Below are positions 1 through 6,154 of a stretch of DNA of 6,154 bases, piece by piece. Made by a program: the position numbers and the translations under genes. The DNA comes from Clostridia bacterium (GTDB lineage: Bacteria > Bacillota_A > Clostridia > Oscillospirales > CAG-272), in NCBI GenBank assembly GCA_017500625.1, contig JAFVYX010000225.1, forward strand, positions 1-6,154, given 5' to 3'. The notes under the pieces were generated by a model. That model was given only the letters and a program-made list of their open reading frames with translations, did not search any database and was not told the DNA's origin. Numbering within the stretch: the stretch's first letter is position 1; each line of letters starts with the position of its first letter.

Positions 1-100
1 AACTGGTATCTTAACCTGAGCAACTAAGAATCAAAAAGCAGGAACGCCCATGGGCGTTCCTGCTTTTTGATTCTTAGTTGCTCAGGTTAAGATACCAGTT
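1..100. repeat. Perfect 100-bp palindrome at the window edge
   Basis: Bases 1-50 are the exact reverse complement of bases 51-100, with no mismatch and no spacer; the centre falls inside CCCA|TGGG. The inner 36 bp are the terminator hairpin. The outer part is not terminator sequence: bases 76-100 are the last lipoprotein codons, and bases 1-27 on the plus strand spell the same residues, NWYLNLSN, and a TAA stop. The structure is either an assembly or library fold-back at the hairpin or the meeting point of two convergent copies of the lipoprotein gene. Confidence 0.95.
33..68 (-). terminator. Intrinsic terminator after the lipoprotein gene
   Basis: The RNA from the minus strand would form an 11-bp GC-rich stem (GCAGGAACGCC with GGCGTTCCTGC) around a CATG loop, flanked by A5 before and T5 after. 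This is the shape of an intrinsic, bidirectional-type terminator and begins 5 nt after the TAA at 74. The gene-proximal arm (51-68) is joined directly to the gene. The distal arm lies in the mirrored half of the 100-bp palindrome, so its exact sequence should be treated with caution. Confidence 0.75.
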
Positions 101-2137
101 GTAAAGAGCACCGGAAAGAGTCCAGGACCAAGTCTCATTGTTGTCCTTCTCCTTCAGCATGCCGTGGTAGATGCTACCGGCCGTGGAGTTGTAGAGCAGC
201 TTGCCAAGCTCGGACATGGGCTTGGTGTCCAGCCGCTTGATCGATTCGCAATGCGCATCAAACTCCGCCTTGGTCGTGCAGGCCATGGCCTGCTCCATAA
301 GCGTGGCGGCCGCATCGGCGGCGGCAGACAGATGGGCGTCCGCCTCATCGGTCACCGTCTGGCGAAGCGTCTCGATCATGCCATTCACTTCGTTGCGAAC
401 GGCAACGGGAATCACGGGAGCGACGGTACCTTCCTTGACCTCGGCCGTGGGATCGATATCGGCACGAATGCTGGCCCAGAAATCTCTGTACTCAGAAACC
501 ACGCGGGTGGTGGGGATCGCGGCCTTCAGCTCGGCCTTCTTCTCAGCCGGAGAAAGCTGCGTGGCGGCCTTCATGATCTCGCTGCTATTGTTGTTAAGAG
601 CGTCAATATCCGCCGAGATCAGCTTAGTAAGATTTTCGGTCAGGGCATAGTTGATGAGCGACTCTCTCGTGCGCTCCCAAAGCAGCTCCGGAGTCAGGCC
701 GTACAGCGGATTGCGCGTGGCCGAATCGTTCTGCTGCTTGAAATAGGTGGCAAAGCTGAGATCCATACCGTCCTCGAGGCAAGGAGCCGCGAGAATAACG
801 TTGCCCGTGTAGTTGTAATTCATACGGTAGGACTGCCCTGCTGCCGTACGCTCGACAATCCCCTTCTCGTTGAGGTTGTAGTGTGTGCCCTCCACACCGT
901 ACTGGAGAATGTTGCGGAGCACCGCGGAATCGTTGCAAAGAAGATCCTCAATGATCTGCATGGAACGACCGACCGAGGCGGAAAAGGCCGAGACGGCAAA
1001 CATCGACTCAAAGGGAGCATCGTCCTCGAGGCGGGGCTGATCCAGCTCATAAATGTAATAATCGTCGGTGTAGTTGAAGCGATCGGCGTAATCCCCCTTC
1101 AGAACGCGAATGCCGTACATGGCATCGGCGGCAGGAGCAACGCCCGATGCGGGGCAGAAGCCCTGCGTCTTGGCCTCAAGCATAAAGCCAAAGTAGCTCT
1201 TGTAGACCTCGTTGTTAAAAACGTTGTCAAGCTTGACGGCGTGGGTGTAAGTAGTGTTGGCCTCGTAAACAACGCCGAAGAGGGTGTTCTCCCCTGCCTT
1301 CGGGAAGAAATTGATGGTCGGGAACTCAAACGTGCTCTCGAGAGGATAGACCTCGGAAACGCCCATGGCGGTAGCCACAGCGGGGTCCCCCATAATGTCG
1401 TTGGCAAACTTCAGGCAAGCATCGTAGTTAACGACCGTCTTATAGGTATTGGAGTCCACCTTTGTGAAGTCGCTGGCCTTGCTGTTGTAGTAGCGGGCCG
1501 CCAGCTGCTTGTTGATCAACATATAGGTATAGGTGCCGATCGTAACGTTGTTGGGGACCGCATACAGTCTGCCGTCCACCTTCGCGCCCGAAAGCAGGTT
1601 GGTGTTGACGTGCGACTTGATGCCGATGTTGATGTTCTCGACATCCGCCGTAATATCGGCAAGGTAGCCCTTGGCATGGAGACGGTCAAACATATCCTTA
1701 CCCGTAATGAGAAGGATATCGACCTGGTTGTTGTAAACCTCAGGATACAGCTCGATCACCGTGTCAAGGTCATCCAGCTCGGTCTCGACCTCAGCGTTCT
1801 CAAAGCGGTTGAAGGCAGGAAGCTCATTTGAGGCCGCCGCGCTCTGAAGCTTGGCCGTGATCACCGCCTCATACTCCGCCTCGGTGCAGAAGATGAAATG
1901 GATCTGCGTCTTGTAAAGATCGCGAGATACGGCGTTAAAGGCCTCCTGCATCTCGGCCACCGTTTCGGTATTGAAGGTGTCACCGATGATGTAGAAATTA
2001 AGACTGGCGGGCTTTACGTAGAGATCCTCTTCCTCGGGCATCGTGTCTTCGGGGTCCTCGCCGGGGCCGCAGGATACAAGCGCAAGCGGAAGGATCATCA
2101 ATAAGCAAAGCAGAAAAGAGAGAACTCTTTTTTTCAT
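74..2137 (-). CDS. Large extracellular solute-binding lipoprotein (LplA-like)
   Basis: This is probably the membrane-anchored substrate receptor of an ABC importer, most likely for a sugar or oligosaccharide; the ligand cannot be read from sequence. The ATG (2137-2135) follows a perfect AGGAGG with a 5-nt spacer. Residues 1-22 form a lipoprotein signal peptide (MKKR, hydrophobic core, lipobox LVSC) with the acylated Cys at 23, followed by an acidic tether (residues 27-38). Family hallmarks are a strand-like start (LNFYIIGDTF, 46-55), GRLYAVPNN at 189-197 and the LLCND...LRNILQYGVEGTHYN stretch at 399-421. At 687 residues it exceeds the usual 400-560. The extra length is mostly after about 495: alanine- and glutamate-rich helical sequence to about 635, then an aromatic tail (ETWSWTLSGALYNWYLNLSN). 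No permease or ATPase gene is in the window, and it has its own promoter, so its transport partners lie elsewhere. Family membership is fairly safe; exact function is open. Confidence 0.85.
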   Translation of the reverse strand: MKKRVLSFLLCLLMILPLALVSCGPGEDPEDTMPEEEDLYVKPASLNFYIIGDTFNTETVAEMQEAFNAVSRDLYKTQIHFIFCTEAEYEAVITAKLQSAAASNELPAFNRFENAEVETELDDLDTVIELYPEVYNNQVDILLITGKDMFDRLHAKGYLADITADVENINIGIKSHVNTNLLSGAKVDGRLYAVPNNVTIGTYTYMLINKQLAARYYNSKASDFTKVDSNTYKTVVNYDACLKFANDIMGDPAVATAMGVSEVYPLESTFEFPTINFFPKAGENTLFGVVYEANTTYTHAVKLDNVFNNEVYKSYFGFMLEAKTQGFCPASGVAPAADAMYGIRVLKGDYADRFNYTDDYYIYELDQPRLEDDAPFESMFAVSAFSASVGRSMQIIEDLLCNDSAVLRNILQYGVEGTHYNLNEKGIVERTAAGQSYRMNYNYTGNVILAAPCLEDGMDLSFATYFKQQNDSATRNPLYGLTPELLWERTRESLINYALTENLTKLISADIDALNNNSSEIMKAATQLSPAEKKAELKAAIPTTRVVSEYRDFWASIRADIDPTAEVKEGTVAPVIPVAVRNEVNGMIETLRQTVTDEADAHLSAAADAAATLMEQAMACTTKAEFDAHCESIKRLDTKPMSELGKLLYNSTAGSIYHGMLKEKDNNETWSWTLSGALYNWYLNLSN

Positions 2138-2142
2138 AGCAA

Positions 2143-2148
2143 CCTCCT
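2143..2148 (-). promoter_or_regulatory. Ribosome binding site of the lipoprotein gene
   Basis: A perfect AGGAGG lies 5 nt (TTGCT) before the ATG. It sits inside a small inverted repeat, AACCT-TAGG-AGGTT (2154-2141 on the minus strand), that could form a 5-bp, 4-nt-loop hairpin and partly hide the site. The hairpin is weak and may be chance. Confidence 0.85.
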
Positions 2149-2176
2149 AAGGTTTTGGGATATACATACAGATGAT

Positions 2177-2205
2177 ATTATACTATTTTAGACGCGCAAA
2201 GTCAA
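2177..2205 (-). promoter_or_regulatory. Consensus sigma-A promoter for the lipoprotein gene
   Basis: On the minus strand, a -35 box TTGACT (2205-2200) and a -10 box TATAAT (2182-2177) are separated by exactly 17 bp, so 11 of 12 consensus bases match. An A-tract (2214-2208) just upstream of the -35 box could serve as an UP element. Transcription should start near 2170, giving a leader of about 33 nt before the ATG at 2137. The promoter uncouples the lipoprotein gene from the dnaG-rpoD operon. No operator or riboswitch is evident in the short leader. Confidence 0.88.
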
Positions 2206-2265
2206 GGAATTTTTCGATAATCTCTTGGCAAACGCCGCGATTAGAACAAAAACGACAAGAAGGGA

Positions 2266-2289
2266 CGGCGGCGATTGTGCAAACCGCCG
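2266..2289 (-). terminator. Possible weak terminator after rpoD copy B
   Basis: Just after the TAA of copy B, the minus strand has CGGCGG (2289-2284) and CCGCCG (2271-2266) able to form a 6-bp stem with a 12-nt loop. No T-run follows directly; a T5 stretch (2251-2247) comes about 14 nt later. This is poor for an intrinsic terminator, so the operon may end by another means or partly read through into the lipoprotein gene. Confidence 0.35.
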
Positions 2290-2291
2290 AC

Positions 2292-3362
2292 TTAAAGCTC
2301 AAGATAATCGCGAAGCTGCTTGCTGCGGAGCGGGTAGCGGAGCTTACGCAGGGCCTTGGCCTCGATCTGGCGGATACGCTCACGGGTGATGCCAAAGCGC
2401 TCACCGACCTCCTCGAGAGTCAGCGGACGGCCGTTGTAGAGGCCGTAACGGAGACGAATGACCTCGGCCTCACGGGGTGAGAGCGTCAAGAGCACCGCCT
2501 GAAGCTGCTCACGGAGAAGCGAATACGACGCCGTCTCGGAGGGGGTGGGAGAGTCGTGGTCCTCCACGAAGTCACCGAGGTGGCTATCCTCCTCCTCACC
2601 AACGGGAGTTTCAAGCGATACGGGATCCTGAGCGATCTTCAAGATCTCGCGGATCTTCTCGGGCGTTGTCTCAAGGCGCTCAGCGATCTCCTCGGTGGTG
2701 GGCTCACGGCCAAGCTCCTGCAGAAGCACGCGTGTGGTCCGGGAGACCTTGTGGATCGTTTCCACCATATGTACGGGAATGCGAATGGTACGTGCCTGAT
2801 CGGCGATAGCGCGCGAGATCGCCTGGCGGATCCACCAAGTGGCGTAGGTGGAGAATTTGTAGCCCTTGCGGTAATCGAACTTCTCTACCGCCTTCATAAG
2901 GCCAAGGTTGCCCTCCTGCACAAGGTCGAGGAGAAGCATGCCCTTACCGATGTGCTTTTTGGCGATGCTCACAACAAGGCGAAGGTTCGCGCTGATCAGC
3001 TCATTCTTGGCCGCCTTATTACCAAGAGCAGCCAGCTCAGCCAGTTCGGTCTCTCTTTCGGCAGAAAGCAGCGGGATCTTACCGATGTCCTTAAGGTACA
3101 TACGGACGGGATCGTCGGCCGAGAAGTAATCCGAGGCAAGAAGATTCTCAATGGCCTCGTTATCCTGTTCGATCCCTCCGCCACCAAGCTCGGCGACTGT
3201 GGTAAAGGCATCGGCGTCGGCCTCGTCATCCCCCTCGGAGTAAGTGCTGGTGAGATCCTCGTCGTCCATATCCTCAATGGCGTTCAGCATTCCCTCCTCG
3301 GCAAGAGCTACGCCTTCCGTGCCCTGCTCAAGATAATCGTTCATGTCAATATCGTGATTCAT
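2292..3362 (-). CDS. rpoD: Primary sigma factor, copy B (canonical RpoD/SigA-like)
   Basis: This is the likely housekeeping sigma factor, 356 residues, close in size to Bacillus SigA (371). The ATG at 3362-3360 has an AGGAG site 8 nt upstream. Residues 1-82 form a very acidic, low-complexity N-terminus ([16 protein letters not shown], a GGGG run) unlike that of copy A; a folded region 1.1 is not evident. From D84-P85 on it follows the SigA pattern: region 1.2 [17 protein letters not shown], region 2.1 RLVVSIAKK, regions 2.2-2.4 with [21 protein letters not shown], region 3.0 [12 protein letters not shown], finger DSHLGDF, and region 4.2 [17 protein letters not shown]. Minor oddities are S183 where Thr is usual in 2.4 (RQAIS) and YPLR where HPSR is usual after the region 4.2 helix. 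The last 274 residues align with copy A without gaps at about 72% identity (hand count). It lies 21 bp after copy A, so the two are almost certainly translated from one mRNA. Confidence 0.95.
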   Translation of the reverse strand: MNHDIDMNDYLEQGTEGVALAEEGMLNAIEDMDDEDLTSTYSEGDDEADADAFTTVAELGGGGIEQDNEAIENLLASDYFSADDPVRMYLKDIGKIPLLSAERETELAELAALGNKAAKNELISANLRLVVSIAKKHIGKGMLLLDLVQEGNLGLMKAVEKFDYRKGYKFSTYATWWIRQAISRAIADQARTIRIPVHMVETIHKVSRTTRVLLQELGREPTTEEIAERLETTPEKIREILKIAQDPVSLETPVGEEEDSHLGDFVEDHDSPTPSETASYSLLREQLQAVLLTLSPREAEVIRLRYGLYNGRPLTLEEVGERFGITRERIRQIEAKALRKLRYPLRSKQLRDYLEL

Positions 3363-3370
3363 GTCGTTCT

Positions 3371-3375
3371 CTCCT
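3371..3375 (-). promoter_or_regulatory. Ribosome binding site of rpoD copy B
   Basis: AGGAG lies 8 nt before the ATG at 3362, inside the 21-bp gap between the two sigma genes. The gap is too short to hold a separate promoter as well, so copy B depends on read-through from upstream or on a promoter inside copy A. Confidence 0.8.
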
Positions 3376-3383
3376 ATCTTGTA

Positions 3384-4451
3384 TCAATACTCAAGGTAAT
3401 CGCGCAAGAGCTTTGCTCTTGAGGGGTGACGAAGCTTTCGCAGGGCTTTGGAGACGATCTGGCGGATACGCTCACGCGTAATGTTGAATTCCTGCCCGAC
3501 CTCCTCCAAAGTGTGGATCCGACCGTCGGCAAGACCGAAGCGCAGCTTCAACACCTGCTCCTCGCGGGGGGTAAGAGTGCTGAGCACCTTGTACAGCTCC
3601 TCGCGAAGCAAGGCGTACGCAGCGCTATCGGCGGGGGACAGCGTTTCGGTGTCCTCAACAAAATCTCCGATGTGGCTATCCTCTTCCTCTCCGATCGGCG
3701 TCTCAAGAGAAATGGGATCGCGGGCGATCTCAAGGACCTCACGGACTCTCTGCCCCGTCATTCCAAGGCGCTCGGCGATCTCATCGGTCGTCGGCTCGCG
3801 CCCCAGCTCCTGTAAAAGCTCTCTCGTGGCACGAGATACCCGTTGAATGGTCTCGACCATATGAACGGGAATGCGAATGGTACGCGCCTGGTCGGCAATG
3901 GCTCTTGTGATCGATTGACGGATCCACCACGTGGCGTAGGTGGAAAACTTGTATCCCATACGGTGATCGAACTTCTCTACTGCCTTCATAAGGCCGAGGT
4001 TGCCTTCCTGAATGAGGTCGGAAAGCAAGAGGCCCTTTTGGGCATACTTCTTGGCCGTTTTGATGACAAGCCGCAGGTTGGCCTCGATCAGCTCCTTTCT
4101 CGCCGCCTTATTACCGAGCGAGGCCAGCTCGGCCAGCTCGATCTCCCTCTCCCTTGACAGAAGTGGGATCCTCGTGATTTCCTTAAAATACATGTGAATG
4201 GGATCGTCGATCGGAAATGCGCCGTCATCAAAGACGGCCTCGGCCCGATCGTTTTTTTCCAACTCAAGCTCGGCCTCAATGGCTTGAAGCTGAAGCTCGT
4301 CCGGTAGGGCCTCTCCAAGCTCATTTGCTTCCGCGATCTCGTAGGCCTCGCTAAGATCCGCCTCGGAAACCGAAACATCATCTAAATCAGAAAGGAGCGA
4401 ATCGCCGTCCATAAGCACGGTGTCGATCGTTGTATCTTTATCTAAGCTCAT
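3384..4451 (-). CDS. rpoD: Primary-type sigma factor, copy A (diverged RpoD/SigA paralogue next to dnaG)
   Basis: This is a sigma-70 family subunit that directs RNA polymerase to promoters. The start is the ATG at 4451-4449, preceded by AGGAG with a 5-nt spacer; a TTG seven codons upstream lacks a properly spaced site. The product is 355 residues. Residues 1-80 are acidic and show no region 1.1 fold that I recognise. Region 1.2 starts at D83-P84, region 2 covers about 119-190, region 3.0 includes IPVHMVET, the region 3.2 finger contains DSHIGDF, and region 4.2 is about 311-345. Melting residues Y167, F169, T171, Y172, W175 and W176 and the -35 readers R326, E327 and Q331 are kept. Usually conserved positions differ: R to H86 and G to T93 in region 1.2, VVSIAK to VIKTAK in 2.1, DYRKGY to DHRMGY in 2.3, and QIEAK to QIVSK in 4.2. 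It occupies the usual rpoD slot yet is the less canonical copy, so it may act as a group 2-like sigma. That role is inferred. Confidence 0.93.
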   Translation of the reverse strand: MSLDKDTTIDTVLMDGDSLLSDLDDVSVSEADLSEAYEIAEANELGEALPDELQLQAIEAELELEKNDRAEAVFDDGAFPIDDPIHMYFKEITRIPLLSREREIELAELASLGNKAARKELIEANLRLVIKTAKKYAQKGLLLSDLIQEGNLGLMKAVEKFDHRMGYKFSTYATWWIRQSITRAIADQARTIRIPVHMVETIQRVSRATRELLQELGREPTTDEIAERLGMTGQRVREVLEIARDPISLETPIGEEEDSHIGDFVEDTETLSPADSAAYALLREELYKVLSTLTPREEQVLKLRFGLADGRIHTLEEVGQEFNITRERIRQIVSKALRKLRHPSRAKLLRDYLEY

Positions 4452-4455
4452 AAAC

Positions 4456-4461
4456 TCTCCT
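4456..4461 (-). promoter_or_regulatory. Ribosome binding site that fixes the start of rpoD copy A
   Basis: AGGAGA lies just upstream of the ATG at 4451, within the 17-bp gap after dnaG. It decides the start against the in-frame TTG at 4472, which overlaps the dnaG stop as TTGA and has only a GAGG one base away, too close to work. The first seven codons of the longer frame are therefore non-coding leader containing this site. Confidence 0.85.
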
Positions 4462-4468
4462 AAATTTG

Positions 4469-6154
4469 TCAATCCTCTTTCCGCATCGACTGTATCAACG
4501 ATTCCAGGTCGCTGAGCGAAGTCGTGCTTTCGGCCAGTGTGCGCTTGCGCATTGCCGATCGAAGCGCCTCCACGCTGTCGCGGAACGTCTGCTCGCCGTT
4601 ATCGGTCAGACCCATGCGAGAGATCTTGATCTCTGTGATCCTCCCGATCTCCTCCTCGGTAAAGCGGGTGTTCATCTCCGAGGAGTCCATAGCATTGCCG
4701 TCGCAGCATTCCGATACGTAGGTAAAAATGCGCTTGCCGAGTGCCGTGAAGAAATCCTCCTCGGTCAAGCCATACTTGTCCTTTGCGGCCACACGATGCT
4801 CGGGGTACAGCATAAGGAGCGAAAGCACCGAGTTCTCGCAGTTGGAAAGCTGGGGATCCTTCACGCGGTCGGGATTCACACGGTCACCGTAGCCGGCCGC
4901 CGACTGACGGATCTCCTCACTACGCTCGCGCTTCTCGTTCTTTCTACGGCGCGCGATCAAGCGTTCAACGTCGCTGCGGATCCCCTTGACGTCTACCTCT
5001 AAGCGGCGCGAAAGCTCCGAAATGTAAATATCTCTTTCTGCCGCAGAATAAACCTCGGAAATGACGGAACAAAGCTCGGCAACGGCATTGATTTTTCCTT
5101 GTGGCTGGTGGATATCGTGCTTTGCAAGGGTCTTTTCCATATTAAATTCGAACTTGGTGCGGCTCCCCTCAACCAGACGGCGGAAGGGCTCAACACCAAA
5201 TTTCCGAATGTACTCGTCGGGATCCTTGGCCCCCTCAATATGCAGGACGTGGACCGAAAGCCCCACCTGCTCCAGGAGCGAAAGGGCACGCGCCGTGGCC
5301 TTCTGCCCCGCCTCATCACTATCATAGGAGAGCACCACGCTCTTGGTATAGTGACTGATGAGGCGCGCCTGCTCGGGTGTGATCGCGGTACCAAGCGTGG
5401 CCACGGCGTTGGTAACGCCCGCCGCATGCATGGCGATGACGTCCATATACCCTTCGCAAAGGATCAGGCGCTCGGCACAGCTTTGCCTTGCAAAGTTCAT
5501 AGCGTAAAGGTTTTTGCTCTTTTTGAAGACGGGGGTATCGGACGAGTTCTTGTATTTTGGCTGCGAATCGTCCAGCACACGGCCGCCAAAGGCGATGACG
5601 TTCCCTGAGACGTCAATGACGGGGAACATCACGCGATCGCGGAAGGATTGGTACAGAAGCCCGTTCTTTTCGCTTCGGCCGCAGAGGAAGGCGGCGATCA
5701 GCTCGTCCTCTTTAAATCCCTTCTCCAGGAAATACTGAAGGAATCCGCGGGGATCGTAAGGAGCGTAGCCAAGTCCGAAATGCTTGATCACGCTCATCGA
5801 AAGTCCACGGCGCCCCGTCAGATATTCCCGCGCGGCCGCCGCTCCGGGAGTATTGTCAAACAAGCGGGCGTGGAAATATCGCGCCGCCTCACGGTTAAGC
5901 TCCAAAATACGGGTACGGTCGTACTTAGGGGCGGTAGGATCGCCTCGGTCCTTGCGAACGACCGTGATCCCCACGCGCTTGCCGAGCGCCTCCACAGCGT
6001 CCTCGAAATCCATATTCTCGATCCGCTTCAGGAAGGTAATGGCGTCACCGCCGGCACCGCAGCCAAAGCAATAAAAGCTGTTGTCCTTGGTGTAAACGCA
6101 GAACGAAGGAGTTTTTTCACTGTGAAAGGGGCAAAGCCCCTTCATAAGTCCGCC
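4469..6154 (-). CDS. dnaG: DNA primase DnaG, 5' end cut off by the window edge
   Basis: DnaG synthesises the RNA primers for lagging-strand replication and is recruited by the replicative helicase. The frame stays open to the right edge, reading Gly-Gly-Leu before the first visible Met (6145-6143), so that Met is internal; about 30 N-terminal residues should lie outside. Numbering from that Met, the CHC2 zinc ligands are C5, H8, C26 and C29 (CPFH...CFGC). The RNA-polymerase-like core follows, with [19 protein letters not shown] at about 171-189. The TOPRIM fold spans about 226-305, with catalytic E231 (CEGYMDV) and D275/D277 (DSDEAG), then [11 protein letters not shown] at 307-317. A basic linker near 396-413 leads to a helical C-terminal domain from about 436 ([15 protein letters not shown]), where DnaG proteins bind helicase. 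The 558 visible residues plus the missing part match normal family length. All visible key residues are intact. The stop lies 17 bp before rpoD copy A, which indicates co-transcription. Confidence 0.97.
   Translation of the reverse strand, partial: GGLMKGLCPFHSEKTPSFCVYTKDNSFYCFGCGAGGDAITFLKRIENMDFEDAVEALGKRVGITVVRKDRGDPTAPKYDRTRILELNREAARYFHARLFDNTPGAAAAREYLTGRRGLSMSVIKHFGLGYAPYDPRGFLQYFLEKGFKEDELIAAFLCGRSEKNGLLYQSFRDRVMFPVIDVSGNVIAFGGRVLDDSQPKYKNSSDTPVFKKSKNLYAMNFARQSCAERLILCEGYMDVIAMHAAGVTNAVATLGTAITPEQARLISHYTKSVVLSYDSDEAGQKATARALSLLEQVGLSVHVLHIEGAKDPDEYIRKFGVEPFRRLVEGSRTKFEFNMEKTLAKHDIHQPQGKINAVAELCSVISEVYSAAERDIYISELSRRLEVDVKGIRSDVERLIARRRKNEKRERSEEIRQSAAGYGDRVNPDRVKDPQLSNCENSVLSLLMLYPEHRVAAKDKYGLTEEDFFTALGKRIFTYVSECCDGNAMDSSEMNTRFTEEEIGRITEIKISRMGLTDNGEQTFRDSVEALRSAMRKRTLAESTTSLSDLESLIQSMRKED

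Larger units (their letters stand above)
2292..4208 (-). repeat. Diverged tandem direct repeat formed by the two sigma genes
   Basis: The last 825 bp of copy B (2292-3116) and of copy A (3384-4208) match codon for codon at a constant offset of 1092 bp, without indels. Nucleotide identity is patchy but includes well conserved stretches, for example around 2828-2930 against 3920-4022. The sequence upstream of each block is unrelated. This marks an old gene duplication, and conserved stretches could still support recombination between copies. Confidence 0.7.

Noticed and set aside
164..1831. Long plus-strand open frame (555 codons) opposite the lipoprotein gene
   Set aside because: It is fully antisense to a gene with signal peptide, family motifs, promoter and ribosome binding site. 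Its translation is rich in V, G, R, H and I without domain character, as expected from the codon bias of the opposite strand.
2141..2154. Small hairpin over the lipoprotein ribosome binding site as a riboswitch or RNA thermometer
   Set aside because: Only 5 bp with a 4-nt loop in a leader of about 33 nt; no aptamer-like structure is present, and such short repeats are expected by chance around AGGAGG.
2556..3422. Plus-strand open frame (288 codons) across rpoD copy B, and similar frames across copy A and dnaG
   Set aside because: They are mirror images of highly conserved genes; none has a recognisable domain or a convincing ribosome binding site.
4452..4472. Upstream TTG start for rpoD copy A, overlapping the dnaG stop
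   Set aside because: The overlap TTGA looks like translational coupling, but the only GAGG is one base from the TTG, and the added residues include the real ribosome binding site of the ATG at 4451.
6143..6145. ATG at 6145 as the true start of dnaG
   Set aside because: The frame continues upstream to the edge, and in DnaG proteins the CPFH zinc motif lies about 35-40 residues from the N-terminus, not 5.
1..6154. CRISPR arrays, tRNA or rRNA genes, insertion sequences, phage or defence genes
   Set aside because: I saw no spaced short repeats, tRNA-like cloverleaf sequence, transposase motifs or terminal repeats. Apart from the edge palindrome and the sigma duplication, the window is ordinary core genome.

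Overview
The window carries four protein-coding genes, all on the minus strand and so read from high to low coordinates: the 3' part of dnaG (DNA primase), two adjacent primary-type sigma factor genes (rpoD paralogues A and B), and a large secreted lipoprotein of the extracellular solute-binding type. The dnaG-rpoD order, strong AGGAGG-type ribosome binding sites, SigA-like sigma sequences and an LplA-like lipoprotein all suggest a low-to-mid-GC Firmicute. The most likely placement is an uncultured gut-type Clostridia member; this is inferred from sequence style, not from a database match.

Layout. 6154-4469: dnaG, running off the right edge, with its CHC2 zinc motif and TOPRIM catalytic residues present. 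4451-3384: rpoD copy A, 17 bp after the dnaG stop. 3362-2292: rpoD copy B, 21 bp after copy A. 2291-2138: a 154-bp intergenic region with a weak possible terminator for the operon, then a consensus sigma-A promoter (TTGACT, 17 bp, TATAAT) that starts a separate unit. 2137-74: the lipoprotein gene. 100-1: a perfect 100-bp palindrome centred on the lipoprotein terminator. Its left half mirrors the lipoprotein gene end exactly.

How the genes work together. dnaG and rpoD belong to the conserved macromolecular-synthesis cluster that couples replication priming with the housekeeping sigma factor. The unusual point is that rpoD is doubled in tandem. The two copies align without gaps over their last 274 residues, with about 72% identity by my hand count, while their acidic N-terminal ~80 residues are unrelated. 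Copy B keeps the canonical SigA residues in regions 1.2 and 2.1. Copy A sits in the canonical slot next to dnaG but departs from near-invariant residues in regions 1.2, 2.1, 2.3 and 4.2. The pair therefore looks like a housekeeping sigma plus a diverged, probably specialised, co-transcribed partner.

The other point needing care is the left edge. The exact 100-bp palindrome at base 1 is most simply an assembly fold-back at a terminator hairpin, but it could also mark a real inverted duplication of the lipoprotein gene.
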